Of a DNA stretch of 64,000 nt, positions 43,691 to 63,864 are shown in pieces. A program made the translations under genes and the position numbers. The notes below the pieces were generated by a model. The model had not been told where the DNA came from. It searched no databases and saw nothing but the letters and a program-made list of their open reading frames with translations. Numbering within the stretch: the first letter of the stretch is position 1; every line of letters starts with the position of its first letter. The stretch comes from Himantopus leucocephalus (lineage: Eukaryota > Chordata > Aves > Charadriiformes > Recurvirostridae): the NCBI GenBank assembly GCA_003993805.1, contig RSEF01000001.1, forward strand, positions 75,492,206-75,556,205, read 5' to 3'.

Positions 43691-43800
43691 GCAAGGTAGT
43701 ATCCCACTTTGCAGATTGGAAAGCTGAAGCATAGTGAGCCAAAATGATGTCCCCGTGGTGCCAGAAGAGGGTATGTAGCAGATCACGAGAAGGAATATAA
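43691..43800 (-). repeat. MIR-like SINE relic (antisense)
   Basis: gaggcaaggtagtatcccac, tttgcagattggaaagctga and agcatagtgagccaaaatga follow the reverse complement of MIR (ttatccccattttacagatg … ggaaactgaggcacagag). Later words, ggtgccagaagagggtatgt and agcagatcacgagaaggaat, fit the continuing core. This is one of the clearer MIR-like stretches here. Confidence 0.55.
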
Positions 43801-46800
43801 GATCCTTACATCTGAGGACTCTGAGAGGTGATGCATTGACCTTCAGAAATGTACCAACTTTCTCACTGCTGAGAGCAGTGAGATCTGAGTGTTGAGATGC
43901 GAGCTGTGAAAGGTCAGGCAGTTTGACTCAGGAAGGGGAATTATTTCTATAAATGACAATCTGCAGATTCCTACCAGTGCTGTGCTCCCAGCTGATGTAA
44001 CAGTTGTCCCATGCATGCTTAAGTTGACATCAGGTTGCAGTCACCTTGACTGCTGTAGCTAGAATATAATTCAGACCTGTCCTGTCCGATAGTCTTTGTT
44101 TAGAACTGTAAATTTAGAAGATGATCTACCTTTTCTGTTGAGATTCATATGGTTAACAGTAAACACTTGGGAGAAGCGCACTCAGTGACCAGAGAGCTGA
44201 ACTGAGTATGAAGAGTTGTACTTGTCTGTCCTAGAGAGGTAACCTATAACTGAACCCATTTCTGTTCACTGTAGACAACACTACAAAACATATTCTGCAG
44301 ACCTCGTTTTCTGCACTCAGCAGTGTGTAATGGTAGCACTCCTTCTGATCTTGTCGTGACCCTCTGCAGCTTCTCCACTTCAACAGCATAATTAGGAAAA
44401 ATCAACTGTACCACCTAAGTTATGCTTGCAGTAAAAACCTCCAGCTGCAGTCAACAGGACGTGTATGCATACACACATGATTAATAGCTACATATTTGCA
44501 GAATGAGGATAAGTTTCCAGGAAGCAGTTTCAGTCAAACACAGGTGCAACGTTTTTAATGATAACTGCATGGGAACATTGATTGGTTGAGGACAGTACCT
44601 CCCGGACTTCTAGGATACTTCCATTTTGGAGGAATTGTTTCCAGATTATTGGAAGGATACAGTCTTAGCCAAGAAATTGATGTTTCTTGAATGTTGATAG
44701 GTTGCTATTACTGTTTTGAGTAAGTCTATTTCTCTTTTTTTCCCCCCAACTTCTGCCAAGCAGCCTATATCTCTGCATTTCTCCTGCTGACATTTTCAAG
44801 AGCAAATAGTAAGCTCAGGATGTCATGTCTCCTATCAAAGGGTTTTTTTAAACATAATTTACGAAGTACCTGGTGCTGTATCAGCATATAACATACATTC
44901 CTGTCATCTGTGGCTCAGTCCCACAATGTATGGCATAATCTCGCCTTCTGCTAAAGAAAATGAGACATGAGAGTACCAAACATAGGGAGTCCAGCAACAG
45001 AGAGTACACACTCAGCTGTCTGCCAAATACTGATGGTTTCTTTATATTTGAGAAACTATCACTGTCTCTCAGCTTCTCTGTTACGTACATGACTGGGCAA
45101 TAAAAACGAGATGAAAAGCTGACCTCTTAAATGTTCAGTCTGAGAAGTCCCAAATGCTTTGCTGTACCAGAATGCAGGTCTATTTTTCAGGACTTATTTG
45201 TGCTGATGCTAGCTGGTACAATCGTTATGCAATTGTGCTAGACGCTGGGAATAGCCAGAGTACACTATATTCTAGTTATATACATTACCAGGCCACAATG
45301 GAAGCTTCTTGCCATCTGGAAAGTTCTTCATGCCAGAGTAGTACAAAAGGACAGGCACCTGAATTCTGTACCCAGCACCCTGGTATTTGCTCTTTAGGAT
45401 TCACTTGTACCACAGCTTTGAGAAGTTCTACTTTTCCAGCCGACTTTTCCAGCTGACAAAAAAACCCCAAACCTGTCGATAGATAAATACCATCCATACA
45501 GCTGAGGCTTTTTTATCACCATCTATCATAATTAGCAGGAAGTTGAGTCATCATTGTGCCTGCACTGGTAAATTCTTATGGCAGTTTTTCAAAGTCATCC
45601 ATAGTTATTGTTTGTGCGGATTGCTTTATATAGATAGTGGTGTTCTTTGTAGAAGAGAGAGGATGTTAAGTCTCATTTCTTTACTTAATTCCAGTTTGGG
45701 TAGTTACATTTTCCCTGCTTGATTTCTCCACTGTGATTTCAGGCGAATATTTGCTTCCATCTTTATATACGATGATGTTTTGTTCTCTTTAAAGCACTGA
45801 TGTGTTTCACACCAGAGGTGTCTACTGTTTGGTCATGTGGAAGGAAACGTGGCTTGCAAATAAAAAGAATAATTAGTATTATTTATAAACTAACTGAACA
45901 GTTCTACAAAAGTATTCAAAGAGAAACTGGATAACATGCTTAGGGATTGTTAGAGGGACTCCTGGATTCCTGAAGAGAAATGTTCAGACGCTGTCTTCTG
46001 ACCACTAAATGTATTAATTCTGTGAGGAAGGAGCTGATGAACTGTTTTCACAGAGACAGATTTTGAGCTTATTTTTTAATGAGTCTGCTTCAGTTCAGTC
46101 GCAGCTGAAGGAGCCCTGAGACAGAGTTCTGGATCGGCCCTTTGACTGTGGACTATTGCCAGACAAGGACTTTAGTGACTGTACTTTGAAAGAAAAATGG
46201 GTAATGGACTTTCATCCACAAAGAACTGATTACATTAGTGTTACTCTCCTGCCTTGTCTTACTGAAGGTCTGAAATTCCTTTCCCGAGTTGTTATGAATC
46301 TTGAGTCAGATCGCCTCCCCTGAAGTGTGTCTCAGTGCCCATGTATGGAAGAATATTTCTTCTGTGATCACAACAAATGCTTAGGTTGCAAAGGAGAGAG
46401 AGTTTTCCTGGAAGCAGAGGACAATATATGATAAAATTTTCAAAACCATGGAAAACAAAGGAACCTGGGCTGCTTTATGCCTTTAGGTACTTTGAAGTCT
46501 GCAATTTATGTTCATAAATCATTTTAGTGCTCCTGAAAATGTTAACCACCATCTGTTTCTTTAATGATGCTATATCTGGCTCAGGAGATAAGTGTTTCTG
46601 AAAAGTAAAGAAGAGACTCTGATATTTTTGATACCATCATGAAAGTGAGATTCTATTAAGGTATCCAGCAACTTTCCAAAATTTTGAACTTTGAAGGAGA
46701 TTTCAAGATAAAATGGTATTTAAGTAATAGATGCTTTTAGAATATATACAGTATCTTATTATATTCTAGAGTTGCTCTACACATAATACAGGTTCTGGTG

Positions 46801-47486
46801 CTAAAACAATAGTTTGCCTGCTTCATTTGCAGATTCTTATCGTAGTGTGAAAGCCAGACCTATGCTCACGTCATTCAGTTTACAGTCCTTACGTCTCTGA
46901 GTATTCAGTTGGGTAGGAATCACATTTTGAAGGAGAGAGTTATCCTTCAAGGAGCGAAAGGAAGTTTGTGAGAAAGCTTCAGAAAACACTTGACCGTGTC
47001 AGAATGTGGTGGGCCTTGAAAGGACCTTCCTCAAAAGCATACAGCGACTGCCCTCACTGTGGTAAACTGTGAAGATTACCAGACCATTGCCAGGGAAAGA
47101 TCAGTATTTGCCCACAGTTACCACATGCTTCTCTCTGAGGTAAATGTACCTGTGCTACACATGGGAATTAAGCGTGATTTGACAAAACATTCTGGCAATG
47201 CTTAGCGAAAACTAGCAATATTTTCACTGGCAGCAAAAGAGTATGTGCGGTGGTTAAACTAGAAGTTTAGAAGTCATCGGGTGGACCCTTGTGGTGCTCT
47301 GAGTAAACTCCAGAAAGTGACAGTCTGCAACTGTGAGCATCCAAAGAAGTGCTAGAATGGCAGACGGTTATATCTCAGCCTATATTAATCACTGCCTGTA
47401 AGGAAATAGCTAGAGGGAAAAAGCAATCAAAGGAGTGGTCACATGAGAAACAACATACAGAAACACTTGCTTATGATTATGTGTAA

Positions 47487-54499
<7,013 letters not shown>

Positions 54500-54672
54500 G
54501 GAGTTTTCCAAAGAAAGAGAGAAGGCTAAGGCTCGGGGCGATTTCCAGAAGTTACGGGAGAAACAACAACTAGAGGAGGATTTGAAGGGATACTTAGACT
54601 GGATAACTCAAGCAGAAGATATTGACCCAGAAAACGAAGATGAAGGCATGGATGAGGAGAAGCCTCGAAACA
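54500..54672 (+). CDS. CACNA1C: CACNA1C exon 9: I-II linker with beta-subunit binding (AID) site
   Basis: This 173-bp exon has acceptor tcttgctag and donor a|gtaagc. Its first base completes the glycine split from either S6 exon. Its last base begins the next codon (Met in human). It encodes [20 protein letters not shown], then the alpha-interaction domain [18 protein letters not shown] (54564-54617), then the acidic tail [18 protein letters not shown]. The AID shows the consensus QQ-E--L-GY--WI---E; its Tyr, Trp and Ile insert in the groove of the cytoplasmic beta subunit, which promotes surface expression and tunes gating. The segment appears identical to mammalian Cav1.2. The frame happens to stay open 110 bases into the upstream intron and 140 bases downstream, but the splice signals and conservation define the exon. 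Confidence 0.97.
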
Positions 54673-55129
54673 GTAAGCAATTTTCTTCTGTCTCTCTCTG
54701 TGTGCTTTTAGCAAGGGAGCCCATGCCCACCTGCTGTAGTGCCAAGATGGCTTGTAAGGAAGAACAAGTTCTTCTGAGACTTTCACTGTGCTTATACATG
54801 ATTCCAGTTTAATTCCTGTGGGAAACTCCTCCTGTAGGAGGGAGAAATATGTGTACAATGATTGTTATTGTTCTGCAGATCCTCAGTTTCTTATCTGTGA
54901 TACTAACATAAGATCCTCATATTAAACAGAAAAAAGATCAATACTTGCTCTTAGAAGCCCACTACTGGGATAGGTTTTAAACTATACATCTGTCTTCTAT
55001 TCATTTCTTTAATTGCAGTTTAGTGTTCCAGGCTGTTGACACATGGTTAATTACTTTGAAAGCAAAGGTTTCTAGGCAAAGCAGTGCCTACAGTATGGGA
55101 GAAGGGCCAAATCAGCCCTGTTGTACGTT

Positions 55130-55203
55130 AAGTGCACCATCTGTAACTCCATTGAAATCAGTGGAATTGGGTTTGCTTTTGCCAGGCTGGAATTAAGCTC
55201 TGA
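55130..55203 (+). repeat. Ancient palindromic-family repeat relic
   Basis: Contains ctgtaactccattgaaatca followed by gtggaattggg, then gccaggctggaattaagctc. The order of an aactccattgaagtcagtgg arm and a ctggaattaggc end is shared with other sauropsid copies. Confidence 0.5.
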
Positions 55204-56160
55204 GACATTTCTTGTAAGGGAATTATCTCTTACTCTTCTGTTCTGGAGTTGAGAAGATGCTTGGGCAAAGTGAGAATTCACCAACTGTCTCTTCTAGTTA
55301 GAAATCCTGAAGAAGGAAGGGCTTGAAAAAAGCAGTGATTCCCTACTTTTCATTACTTTCAATGAATCTTCTCCTTCCACCTCCTCTTTTACCGATGCAG
55401 GCTATGTAACACTTCAGAAACACCTAGCAGTTGTTATTGCACGTTGTGAACTTGGGAAGTGTCTGAGTTGGAACCTTTAGACAGTTACACAGTTAATGGA
55501 CACTGGTTCTACTCTTAGCTTTCATTACTGAAATGTGCATTTTAGTAGTTTGATTTTGGAAGAGAAGACATGAAGCATTTCCCTAGAGATCTCCCTTCCA
55601 ACCAAACAAGCAAAATCCGTGGGAAGATCAAATCAGAAACATATATTCTAGTAATAGCAAGATTGGACATGGGCAAGTTGTGCCTACAAAGTAAAGCAAG
55701 ATTTGTATCAGATGCTCATGATCTTTTGGGGCATAAGCACCACTCTCTGTTGATGCCAAAACATTTAAGTTATTTTAGAAAAATAATCTGGGGTCATTAA
55801 TATCATGTCATACCCATGATACTTCGGTAACTGGACTTAAGGAGTCACCAGGGTGACTTGCTCAGACTTTCCCCAGATCAGGTTATTTTTATTTTTATGT
55901 TGGCGCTTCATTGGGCATACAGATTACTTTCACAATTTAACCTCAGTAATCACTCAGAAATTAATTTATTATTCATGGCCAAAATTTGCTGCTCTGTGGG
56001 ATATACATGGAAGGTGATCCAAATTAATTTCTTTGTAGACACAATTTCCTATTTAAAAAACAAACAAAAAACCCCCTCAACACCAAACATTACTGCAATG
56101 GTCCCTGGTTGGTATACTTCTATGACATCTGAACGGGAGGGCTAAGGACTGGGTCGATAC

Positions 56161-56216
56161 AACTCCACTGAAGTCACCAGGAGGCTTTCCCTTGACTTCA
56201 GTGGGAACTGGGTCAC
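56161..56216 (+). repeat. Palindromic repeat with perfect 12-bp arms
   Basis: ccactgaagtca (56165-56176) and its exact reverse complement tgacttcagtgg (56193-56204) flank a 16-base loop. It is the best preserved inverted repeat of the family seen repeatedly in this window. It could form a hairpin in RNA or single-stranded DNA. Confidence 0.7.
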
Positions 56217-58116
56217 GTTTATCCCATTTCCTCTTAGGGACCTGCCTGCTAAAGAAAAGTGTAGCCATACTGGTAACGTAGTGTGATGAGAACCTGCCTC
56301 AGTTACTAGCAGATTTGAAGTTTTTCCTTTTTAATTAACACAATCATAATGCTGCATTGATAAAAGAGTTGTGGAATATGTCAGATTTAGATTCATTGTG
56401 TGTGCTGTGGAGTGGGGTCAATCCAGATTTGAGCTAACAAGCTCCTTTTATGGGTGGTGATGTTAAGAACTGAAAGGTAACGTATCTTCAGCTTGCTTTC
56501 AGTTCTTCCTGTTCAGTCTAGTAAGGTGAGTTTTGTTAAGGCAAGGTTTATAAAATTAGTCCTCTTACATCTGACAATTTCTCTACAGTTTCTCACAGTT
56601 TGCTGTTAATGACAGAATTACATACTATTAGCGAACTAACTTGTTACCCATTTCTTTTCCAAACTATTAATGAATACAGTGTCTTCAGTGCTGTTGGCTC
56701 TAAGTGTCAGGTCTAAGGGCAGTGGCTGATGACTAGTCCCTAGTACACAGCATATCATTCTCTGTGACATTGTGGCTTTGAGTCACTTTATCAGTTTTTG
56801 TTACATGACAGACCAGGCTTGGGAACAGATGTCTGCAGCGCTTAGTGCTATAAAGTAGAATTATGCCTCTGTTGAGAGGAATTTCTCAGGATGTGAAGGA
56901 AGGCTGTGGACTGATTTTGGCACTGCAGTGGGAGCAATGCTCATGCTAACAAAAGTCTCTGCACAAGAGAATAGCGGAAACCAAGCAAACAGGTCACTCC
57001 GTGAAGTTTATTTGCCTGTTCTTCTGACATGTGTGCCTTATCTAGAGCAGGCTGTTGATAGCAGTATTCTTAGCACCTATGGCCTGCATCTATGAATGCC
57101 AAATTTATCTTTCTTGGTTTGGTGCACCATCCAGTGCTGTACCTTGGCCTTCTTCCCGCCACAGGCTTTTTTGATCATGGAATTAAAGGGTCTCTGTGCT
57201 GCCATCCTCTGGTAAGGAAACAAATAGCCTCTAGGTGCAGATGGGAGAGGGCAGCGGTCCCCCACCCCGAAGCCAATCAAAATACCTGGATGCATGCCCC
57301 CAGCCAGCAGAACTGAGGAGCTTAGATTCTGGCCTTTTGTATTTCATAAATTGCACACATTTTTCTTTTCCAGTAGGCTGTTGTATTTACTTCTGCACAA
57401 TTGCAGGTACTGTATTGTTTAAGCTCTATTGTATTTCTTGATACTTCTGAATTTCAATCTTTATTCACGTGAAAAGTGAGTATCTATCTTCAAATAGCTT
57501 GCAGACATCCTCTCCTAAGATGTCATACACACTTCACTGGTTGACATGCTCACCTGTCATGTACATCACATGGGAAGACACTCCTGGTATACTTACTGTA
57601 CCTGCCAATGTGATTCCACATCCTGCTTATCCTATTGCCTATGAACGTACCTTCTGCAGAACCGTCTCAACCCACTCAGGTGCTGGAGACTAGTTTACTA
57701 ACCAGCTCTGACAAGGCCTGTCTGCTCTCTTGAAGCTGAGTCACGTTGCAGCTGTACTGCTCTTGGGGCTTGATAGATCTGCTAGAAAATGGGTTGAAGG
57801 AATACTGTGTAACAGAATCCAACAGAGAAGTAGAGGCCCTTTCCTTAATAGCTTCAGCTTAAGATAATACCACAGAAAAGGTGCCATGAGTAAATGACAG
57901 GGTGTTTTGTTTGGAGATTTTTTGGTGTGTGTTATCTACTGTGTTGAATGTTTTGGCATTCATGCCAGCAGTCAATCACCAGTAGGGTTAAAATGAGGGA
58001 GAAAGATGGTATTAATTCTCTTCCAAAGATCTTCTACAAAATAAGCTCCAAATACAAGGACAGATAGCACAGCAGTTCAGGCACAGTTGTAAATACCCTC
58101 AGGAATCCCTTTGGCC

Positions 58117-58383
58117 TGATTGCCCCCAAGACATTTGAATCCCACCTACTAGCTGTGCTCAGCTTGCAATGCTGATGGTCCAATGTCTTCCTTGTCTTCT
58201 TGTGTTAGCTCTTGCTGACAGACCTCAGATGCCTCATATGCAGCTTCANTTGATTGCCTCCAAGACATTTGAATCCCACTTACTAGCTGTGCTCAGCTTG
58301 CAATGCTGATGGTCCAACGTCTTCCTTGTCTTCTTGTGTTTAGCTCTTGCTGACAGACCTCAGATGCCTCATATGCAGCTTCA
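58117..58383 (+). repeat. Near-identical tandem duplication around a single N (probable assembly artefact)
   Basis: Copy A is 58117-58248 and copy B is 58251-58383, split by N at 58249. The copies start tgattgcc and end gcagcttca. Differences are few: cccccaag against cctccaag, cacct against cactt, caatgt against caacgt, and gtgttag against gtgtttag. This fits two alleles of one locus left unmerged. Confidence 0.87.
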
Positions 58384-59801
58384 GTGTGCTTCTCTCTCAA
58401 GCTCTCTTCAAAGCTTGCTGCCTTCTGTCTCCAGTACAACATCCTGAACTCCACAGAAGAGTGTTACTGCCCCTTTCCAGAACACTTTGTTCAGTGATTA
58501 ATTAATTAATGATGTTGACTGTTAAGGTATAAGCCCTGAGCTATTCAGATAACAATTCACTGAATTGCACAAGGCAGTTCAGACCTCCTAAAGCTGTTGT
58601 TTTAGCTCAACAAACTTCAGGGGTTGCCTTTGCATGAGTTATATTGCACCGATGCTCAGGAGATGTGCGCTTCTGCCTGAACTCTGACAGTAACTCACAC
58701 CATTACTTTAAAGAAGTCACATCAAGTTTGGCTTTCTCAGTTTCCCCTTGGAGGTTGTTTGCAGTTTTGAGGTTGTTTTTATAAAGAATATGAGAAGGGC
58801 TCAGAATTTTAATTAAAATATACGTATTAAACTAGAGTCTCAGCTAATTTAAACTCTGAGATTCAGCAGTTTACACCATCTGGGCTCTGACCCAGGTAGT
58901 CTACCTAAACTGAATCATCCCAAACACAGAGAACATATGTTTCCAGTCTCTTCTCTGTCCTTGGCTGCAGAGGCAGGTTTTGCTGTCGTCTTACTCTGTA
59001 GAGAGGGTTGTCTGCCTGTCAGCATGGGAACTGCCTCCTGTAAAACAGAGAACACAAGGTGGAAGGGAAGAGAAATTCACTTGCATACTCATTTGGTTTG
59101 TCTGCCTATGCCAGTCTCTAGGGCATCATCAGTCATATTTTTATATGCCACTGCTTTCCTGAAGCTGTCAAACCTTCCCCTAATTCTTATTGGGTGTTTA
59201 TAGCCCTTAATGAAATGGTCAAGAGTCCAAGGACTACAACAACGAGAGACTTAGTGGAGGAAAGGATGAGAAAGGAAGATAAATGCAGCCAGAGTCGGGC
59301 AACTTGTGCAGCCTTTAGCTGATGCTCTCCGTAGCAGAAGTCTTGCATTCTTCTGAGGCAGTTTATGACCCATCGTCTCCCACACGCATTGAGGGGCTTT
59401 CACAGAGCAGGCTGAATTGATTCTCTGTGGTTTGTGAAGTGCATGTTTAAGGCAGTTTCTCTTTGTTGTTTGCAAACATGATTTTGCCATTATGGCAGAT
59501 GTGAGGTGGGAAATGTGAAAAGGCTTCTGGGGGCTGTTTGTGTTGATGGTTTTCTTCTATGCTCTTTCCCTGATGGGCCTTCCACACGGGAAGAAAACAT
59601 TAATTTGACAGAGGAGAGAAACACATGTCATGGCACAAAACAGCTACTGAATTTCAAAATTACATGATAGCAAAGAGAACCTTCCCTCCTGTTGCCACAG
59701 TAACTGGGAGTTTGCCCTTTTTTTACTTCTGAGAGTGGTCTGGAATGCATCTGTGTTGCTGTGGGCAGGAGCAGGAAACCTCAATCCAACCCAGATTCTC
59801 C

Positions 59802-59856
59802 TCCTATTGAAATAAATTGGCAAAACTCCCATTGACTGCACTGGGGTCAGGAAAAA
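59802..59856 (+). repeat. Ancient palindromic-family repeat relic
   Basis: cctattgaaataaattggca followed by aaactcccattgactgcact and ggggtcagg. This matches the plan of a tgaagtcaatggcaaaactc arm followed by a ccattgacttcaatggggcc arm. Confidence 0.5.
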
Positions 59857-60909
59857 GCTGTGAATGGGCAGGGAGAAGTAATTTGATGTTTCTGACTGCT
59901 CAGATTTTGCCATCCTCGTGTTTCCCTCTGTTTCAGTCCTATCTGGTGCTGCCGTCTGCAATGTATGACCACATTAATGTCAGCAGAATCCCTAAGGGTC
60001 ACAGAACGCACTGCTTGGCCTGTGATCTGATAACAAAGGCATTCTGTGATTCAAGACAACTCATTCTTCTAGTTAAGCCATATCCAAGGTAGTACTGTAA
60101 ATTCAAGAGGTGATTTGCACATAGCTTACCCTACAAAATTTAAACTCTAATCATACTCCATGAGTTTATTGTAATGGAACTGATGGCTGTAGATAATCAG
60201 TTTTTCATGTAACACAGCAGAAAAAGCAGTACAAATCAATGTGTTGCCTATCAAAAGCATATAGCAATACTTCAGGTAGTATTTTAAATAATGAAAGGTA
60301 TGGGAGGGGGGTTGACTGTATGTGCAGATTTATGCCTCAGTTAAACTGGGAATAGAAAGTGCCTTACTGAAGACAAAAACTACAGAAATCCAGTCAGGTT
60401 CTAAAATATTTTAAAAACTAAGATGTTTAGAAAGAAATAGTCTTGAATCTTCACCTTCAGCAGAATTATTGTAGTGCCTTAGTGACCTTTGGAAATGTTT
60501 GTTAACATCTGAGTTCACTGCCTCCTTAGAGGCAATTAGCTGCAACCTAACTTTTTGGTGGACCACAGATTTTGCCTCACTCCTACAACCAGTGTTACTT
60601 GTGAACAGTAACATGTCATGTTAGTCATGACTAGGCAGTGGAGTGCATTTAATCACAGGCTTATGAGAGTCTTCCCTAGGAGAAAATGGTTTTGAGACAA
60701 GGAGGAAGTTTTCAGCTGCAAAAGTAGAACTTTTAGAAGAAATTGGGACCTCTTGGACCATTAGAACTTTTGGAAAATCCATGTCTTTCATGAAAACACT
60801 TTGCGATTCTGAACATCGGGCCAGAAATGAGGAGAGCTGGTGGTTCAAACAGGAGAAGAGAATTTGAGAACTCTAGAAATAGAAGCCTCAGCAGTGTCAA
60901 CCCAAATGG

Positions 60910-61148
60910 GGTTTTATTCCCAAGTGCTCCAATAGTAGTTTGACTCTATTACATAACAGGGATAAAAGCATGACCACCTTTCACTAAACGTTCAGGCTTT
61001 TTAGGATTTATCTATCCAATTCCTGTTGNGGTTTTATTCCCAAGTGCTCCGATAGTAGTTTGACTCTATTACATAACAGGGGTAAAAGCATGACCACCTT
61101 TCACTAAACGTTCAGGCTTTTTAGGATTTATCTATCCAATTCCTGTTG
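60910..61148 (+). repeat. Near-identical tandem duplication around a single N (probable assembly artefact)
   Basis: Two 119-base copies (60910-61028 and 61030-61148) are separated by one N at 61029. They differ at two sites: caatag against cgatag, and ggataaaag against ggtaaaag context (aggga/aggggt). Equal length and only two substitutions point to allelic contig ends rather than a real duplication. Confidence 0.88.
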
Positions 61149-62312
61149 ACTTGACTTCCTTTCACAAAGTCAACTTTTATACCACAAGGAGACTGCGTTG
61201 ATTTCAGTGAGGCTATCTACCAAATATTTTTCATTGACTGTAATGAAATTTGTCATGAAATCCTGTGCAATCCTTTGGAAAAGTTAGCGGTTTGAAGCTG
61301 TTGGCTAGAGAGAGTTTTGCATACAGGTCTAATCAGGGTAACAAGATAAAAGAACACCAACTTGTTCAAATTTTACGTTTAATAATTTCATATGTCAGCT
61401 TGCTCTGTGGTCTCCGAATCACGTGCTTAGTGTACTGACAGGGAAGTAGCTTACTACTTTCAGCCTGAAAAAATAGCGTGGTGCTGTGGGATAATGTCTA
61501 AGGCAGAAAGTACATAACAGGATTTTCAAAGACTTGGTTACAGGCTAAAATTTCAGGGTGGCCTAAAGAACTCTTGATCTATTTTCTATGATGAAATCTA
61601 ATGGGGAAATGCACAGCTATGGAATTAACATGGAAGATTCAAAGCAGAAAATGAGTGAGAGCATATTTACAAGGTGTCTATTTTAAATTCAGTCTTGACC
61701 ATCACTGCCTTAAAACTCATGTCTTCTTACTCTAAGAGCAAAAAGGCGGTGTACTGAGTTAATTTTTGTCTCTTGTTTAACAGAACACACTTGAAACACA
61801 CTTGAACTTGTCTGTTGACAACAAATCAGCTCACCCTGATTTATTCTAGTTTCATCCACAGAATTTGTCCCAATGTATTTCACATACATATGGAAGTTGG
61901 AAGAACATGGGCAACCACCCCTTGACAGGCATGTACAGCTTGATATTTTATAGAATTTTTGCCTATTGTCAAAAAATCAATTAAAAAAACTACAGGGTGC
62001 TTGCATGGGGTTTATGATCATCTAAGCAAAAGCTGTAAGAGGTACAGGCTGGAAAATGAAACCTTTATCAGTTTAGTTCCTCCAATACCAGTTGGTGATT
62101 TGAGAATGATATCATACAACCTGGTTGCATTTTGCTTCCCATGTGTAAATACAAGAAAGTAAAAGCCAGTGTTGTAAAATGATTTATTATCTGTCAAAAC
62201 CTCAACTAAAGAGGAAGAAAGCACAATGTCATCTACTTTTATCATTATCCACTGATGTGGAAAACAATCATCTGGTAACTAAGAAAAGATTAGCTGCCGT
62301 GCCAACAACTGC

Positions 62313-62350
62313 AGGTGTTTCACAAGGGCACCTGATAGGTGTTTCACAAG
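62313..62350 (+). repeat. Small direct repeat, 14 bp with 24-bp period
   Basis: aggtgtttcacaag occurs at 62313-62326 and again at 62337-62350. A local slippage duplication is the simplest explanation. Confidence 0.7.
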
Positions 62351-62445
62351 AAGTGTAGTAGCTGTGATAGCTTTATTGTCTTTCACCTGAAGACAGATGG
62401 ATAAAAGAAAGGCTTTTTGGTGTTCACTGCACCACCAATTTCTTC

Positions 62446-62455
62446 GGGGGGGGGG
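62446..62455 (+). repeat. Poly-G run of 10
   Basis: Ten consecutive G residues in otherwise AT-rich intron. Length may be unreliable in the assembly. Confidence 0.8.
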
Positions 62456-62835
62456 AACCTCCATGTACTCAGCTGCAGAGGTTCCAAAATACAGGTTGCT
62501 TGGACAGGAGTGACAGAAACTCCCAGCTGTGTGCTATGCCCAATCCATGCTCTGTAGAAAGCAGTCCCAGTGGTATTGTTCTACCTTGTCATCTTTTGAA
62601 GTAGCTCATACACCATTCTTAATATAAATACTATAGTTTGAGGACGCTTACTAAAAAGCCTTTGTAAATGACAAGTCAGCTTTGTTTTTGTTGTGTGATT
62701 ATTCTTTATGGCGAAGCTCAGGTTGCTAATTGCTGCATGGGTTTGTGCTACAGATGTCAAGCTTGAGTCTGTAATTAGCATGCTGCCTAGGAAAAGCTAC
62801 TGGGACATTAGTTCTCACGTTGGGCTGAATCACTC

Positions 62836-62897
62836 CTGCAGTCCTTAGGCAAAAATCCTACTGAAGTTGCTGGGGATTTGCCCGGGTAAGACTTGGG
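62836..62897 (+). repeat. Ancient palindromic-family repeat relic
   Basis: cctgcagtccttaggcaaaa, atcctactgaagttgctggg and gatttgcccgggtaagactt form an imperfect inverted repeat: the left cagtccttaggcaaaaatcc pairs with the right ggatttgcccgggtaagact. This is the same general design as the other copies here. Confidence 0.5.
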
Positions 62898-63864
62898 TCC
62901 CAATCTATTTCATCTGAGGTCAATAACAAAACATGCAAGTGTCAGCACTTGAAAATGTTGCCCAATGCGAGGTCTTGATGCGCCAGAGGCATCTCTGTGT
63001 TCACACATGACTTCAGTATTGTGTAACTGTCATCCACCAAAGGGAGAGCTGAGATATTCGAGATCTGAAATAGCTTACAGGACTGAATAGTCCAGATAGT
63101 ACTCTTTTCCCAGTGCTTAATTCCACTGGCTAAAATGCAGTTGTATCTGGCATGAATTTGACCCGCTGTCATTACAAGCATTTTGCTTCCATATCTGTAT
63201 TTAAGGAAATGTGGGATCAGACCCAGATAAACTTTTATATCCTAAAAAGAAAAAACACCATTACGTATTAGAAAAGAATGAGAAAGCATTTGTGAGGCTT
63301 CATAGTGACCCTGTAGGTTGCTGCGGTAGCAGAGTACCCAGGGCAATGATATTCAGTGCTGTAGGTGAGAGAGAATAAAGCTGCCGTTACATTTAAAAGT
63401 GTCATTTTCGTTATGTAAATTTCTGTGCAGGTGAAGTTACAAAAGAAAGATCATTTAGGGTGATTCTGCTTCCACTTTTGCCGCACGTTCCATCAATGTC
63501 AACAAAACTATAATGCCAACATTTGACTTTTTCCTACTACAATAAAACCAAAACTGAGAGTAGATTTCCCCCCTGACTCTCTTCACATGTTGCTATGTTT
63601 TTTTATTGTGAGTGAAAAGGCAAGGAAGCAGTAGGGCCTTATCCTTGACTGTCTTGTCTTTCTCCCCATTTCCAAGAGGAGAAAAGAGGAAATACTTGGA
63701 GAAAAAAAAAAATTACCTTTCCCAACAAAGTTTTACTAAAAACTTTGGGGTTTAAGTTATGCTTAGAAATGCGTCATGTATAACATTGATTCTTTAAAAT
63801 ATGGTTGCAGGTTAGTATTTGGAGAGGGGAGAAATGTTGTTCTGGGCTCTTTTGTCTAATTTAA

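Noticed and set aside
56505..56525. Strong donor aag|gtgagt in intron 9
   Set aside because: No acceptor at a distance giving a frame-compatible exon. Isolated donor-like words are common.
57165..57211. Cryptic exon with good acceptor (cttcccgccacag) and donor (ctg|gtaagg) in intron 9
   Set aside because: Its 47 bp would break the reading frame between exon 9 and exon 10, and it does not have the 75-bp size of exon 9*. Considered as a poison exon, but there is no supporting evidence.
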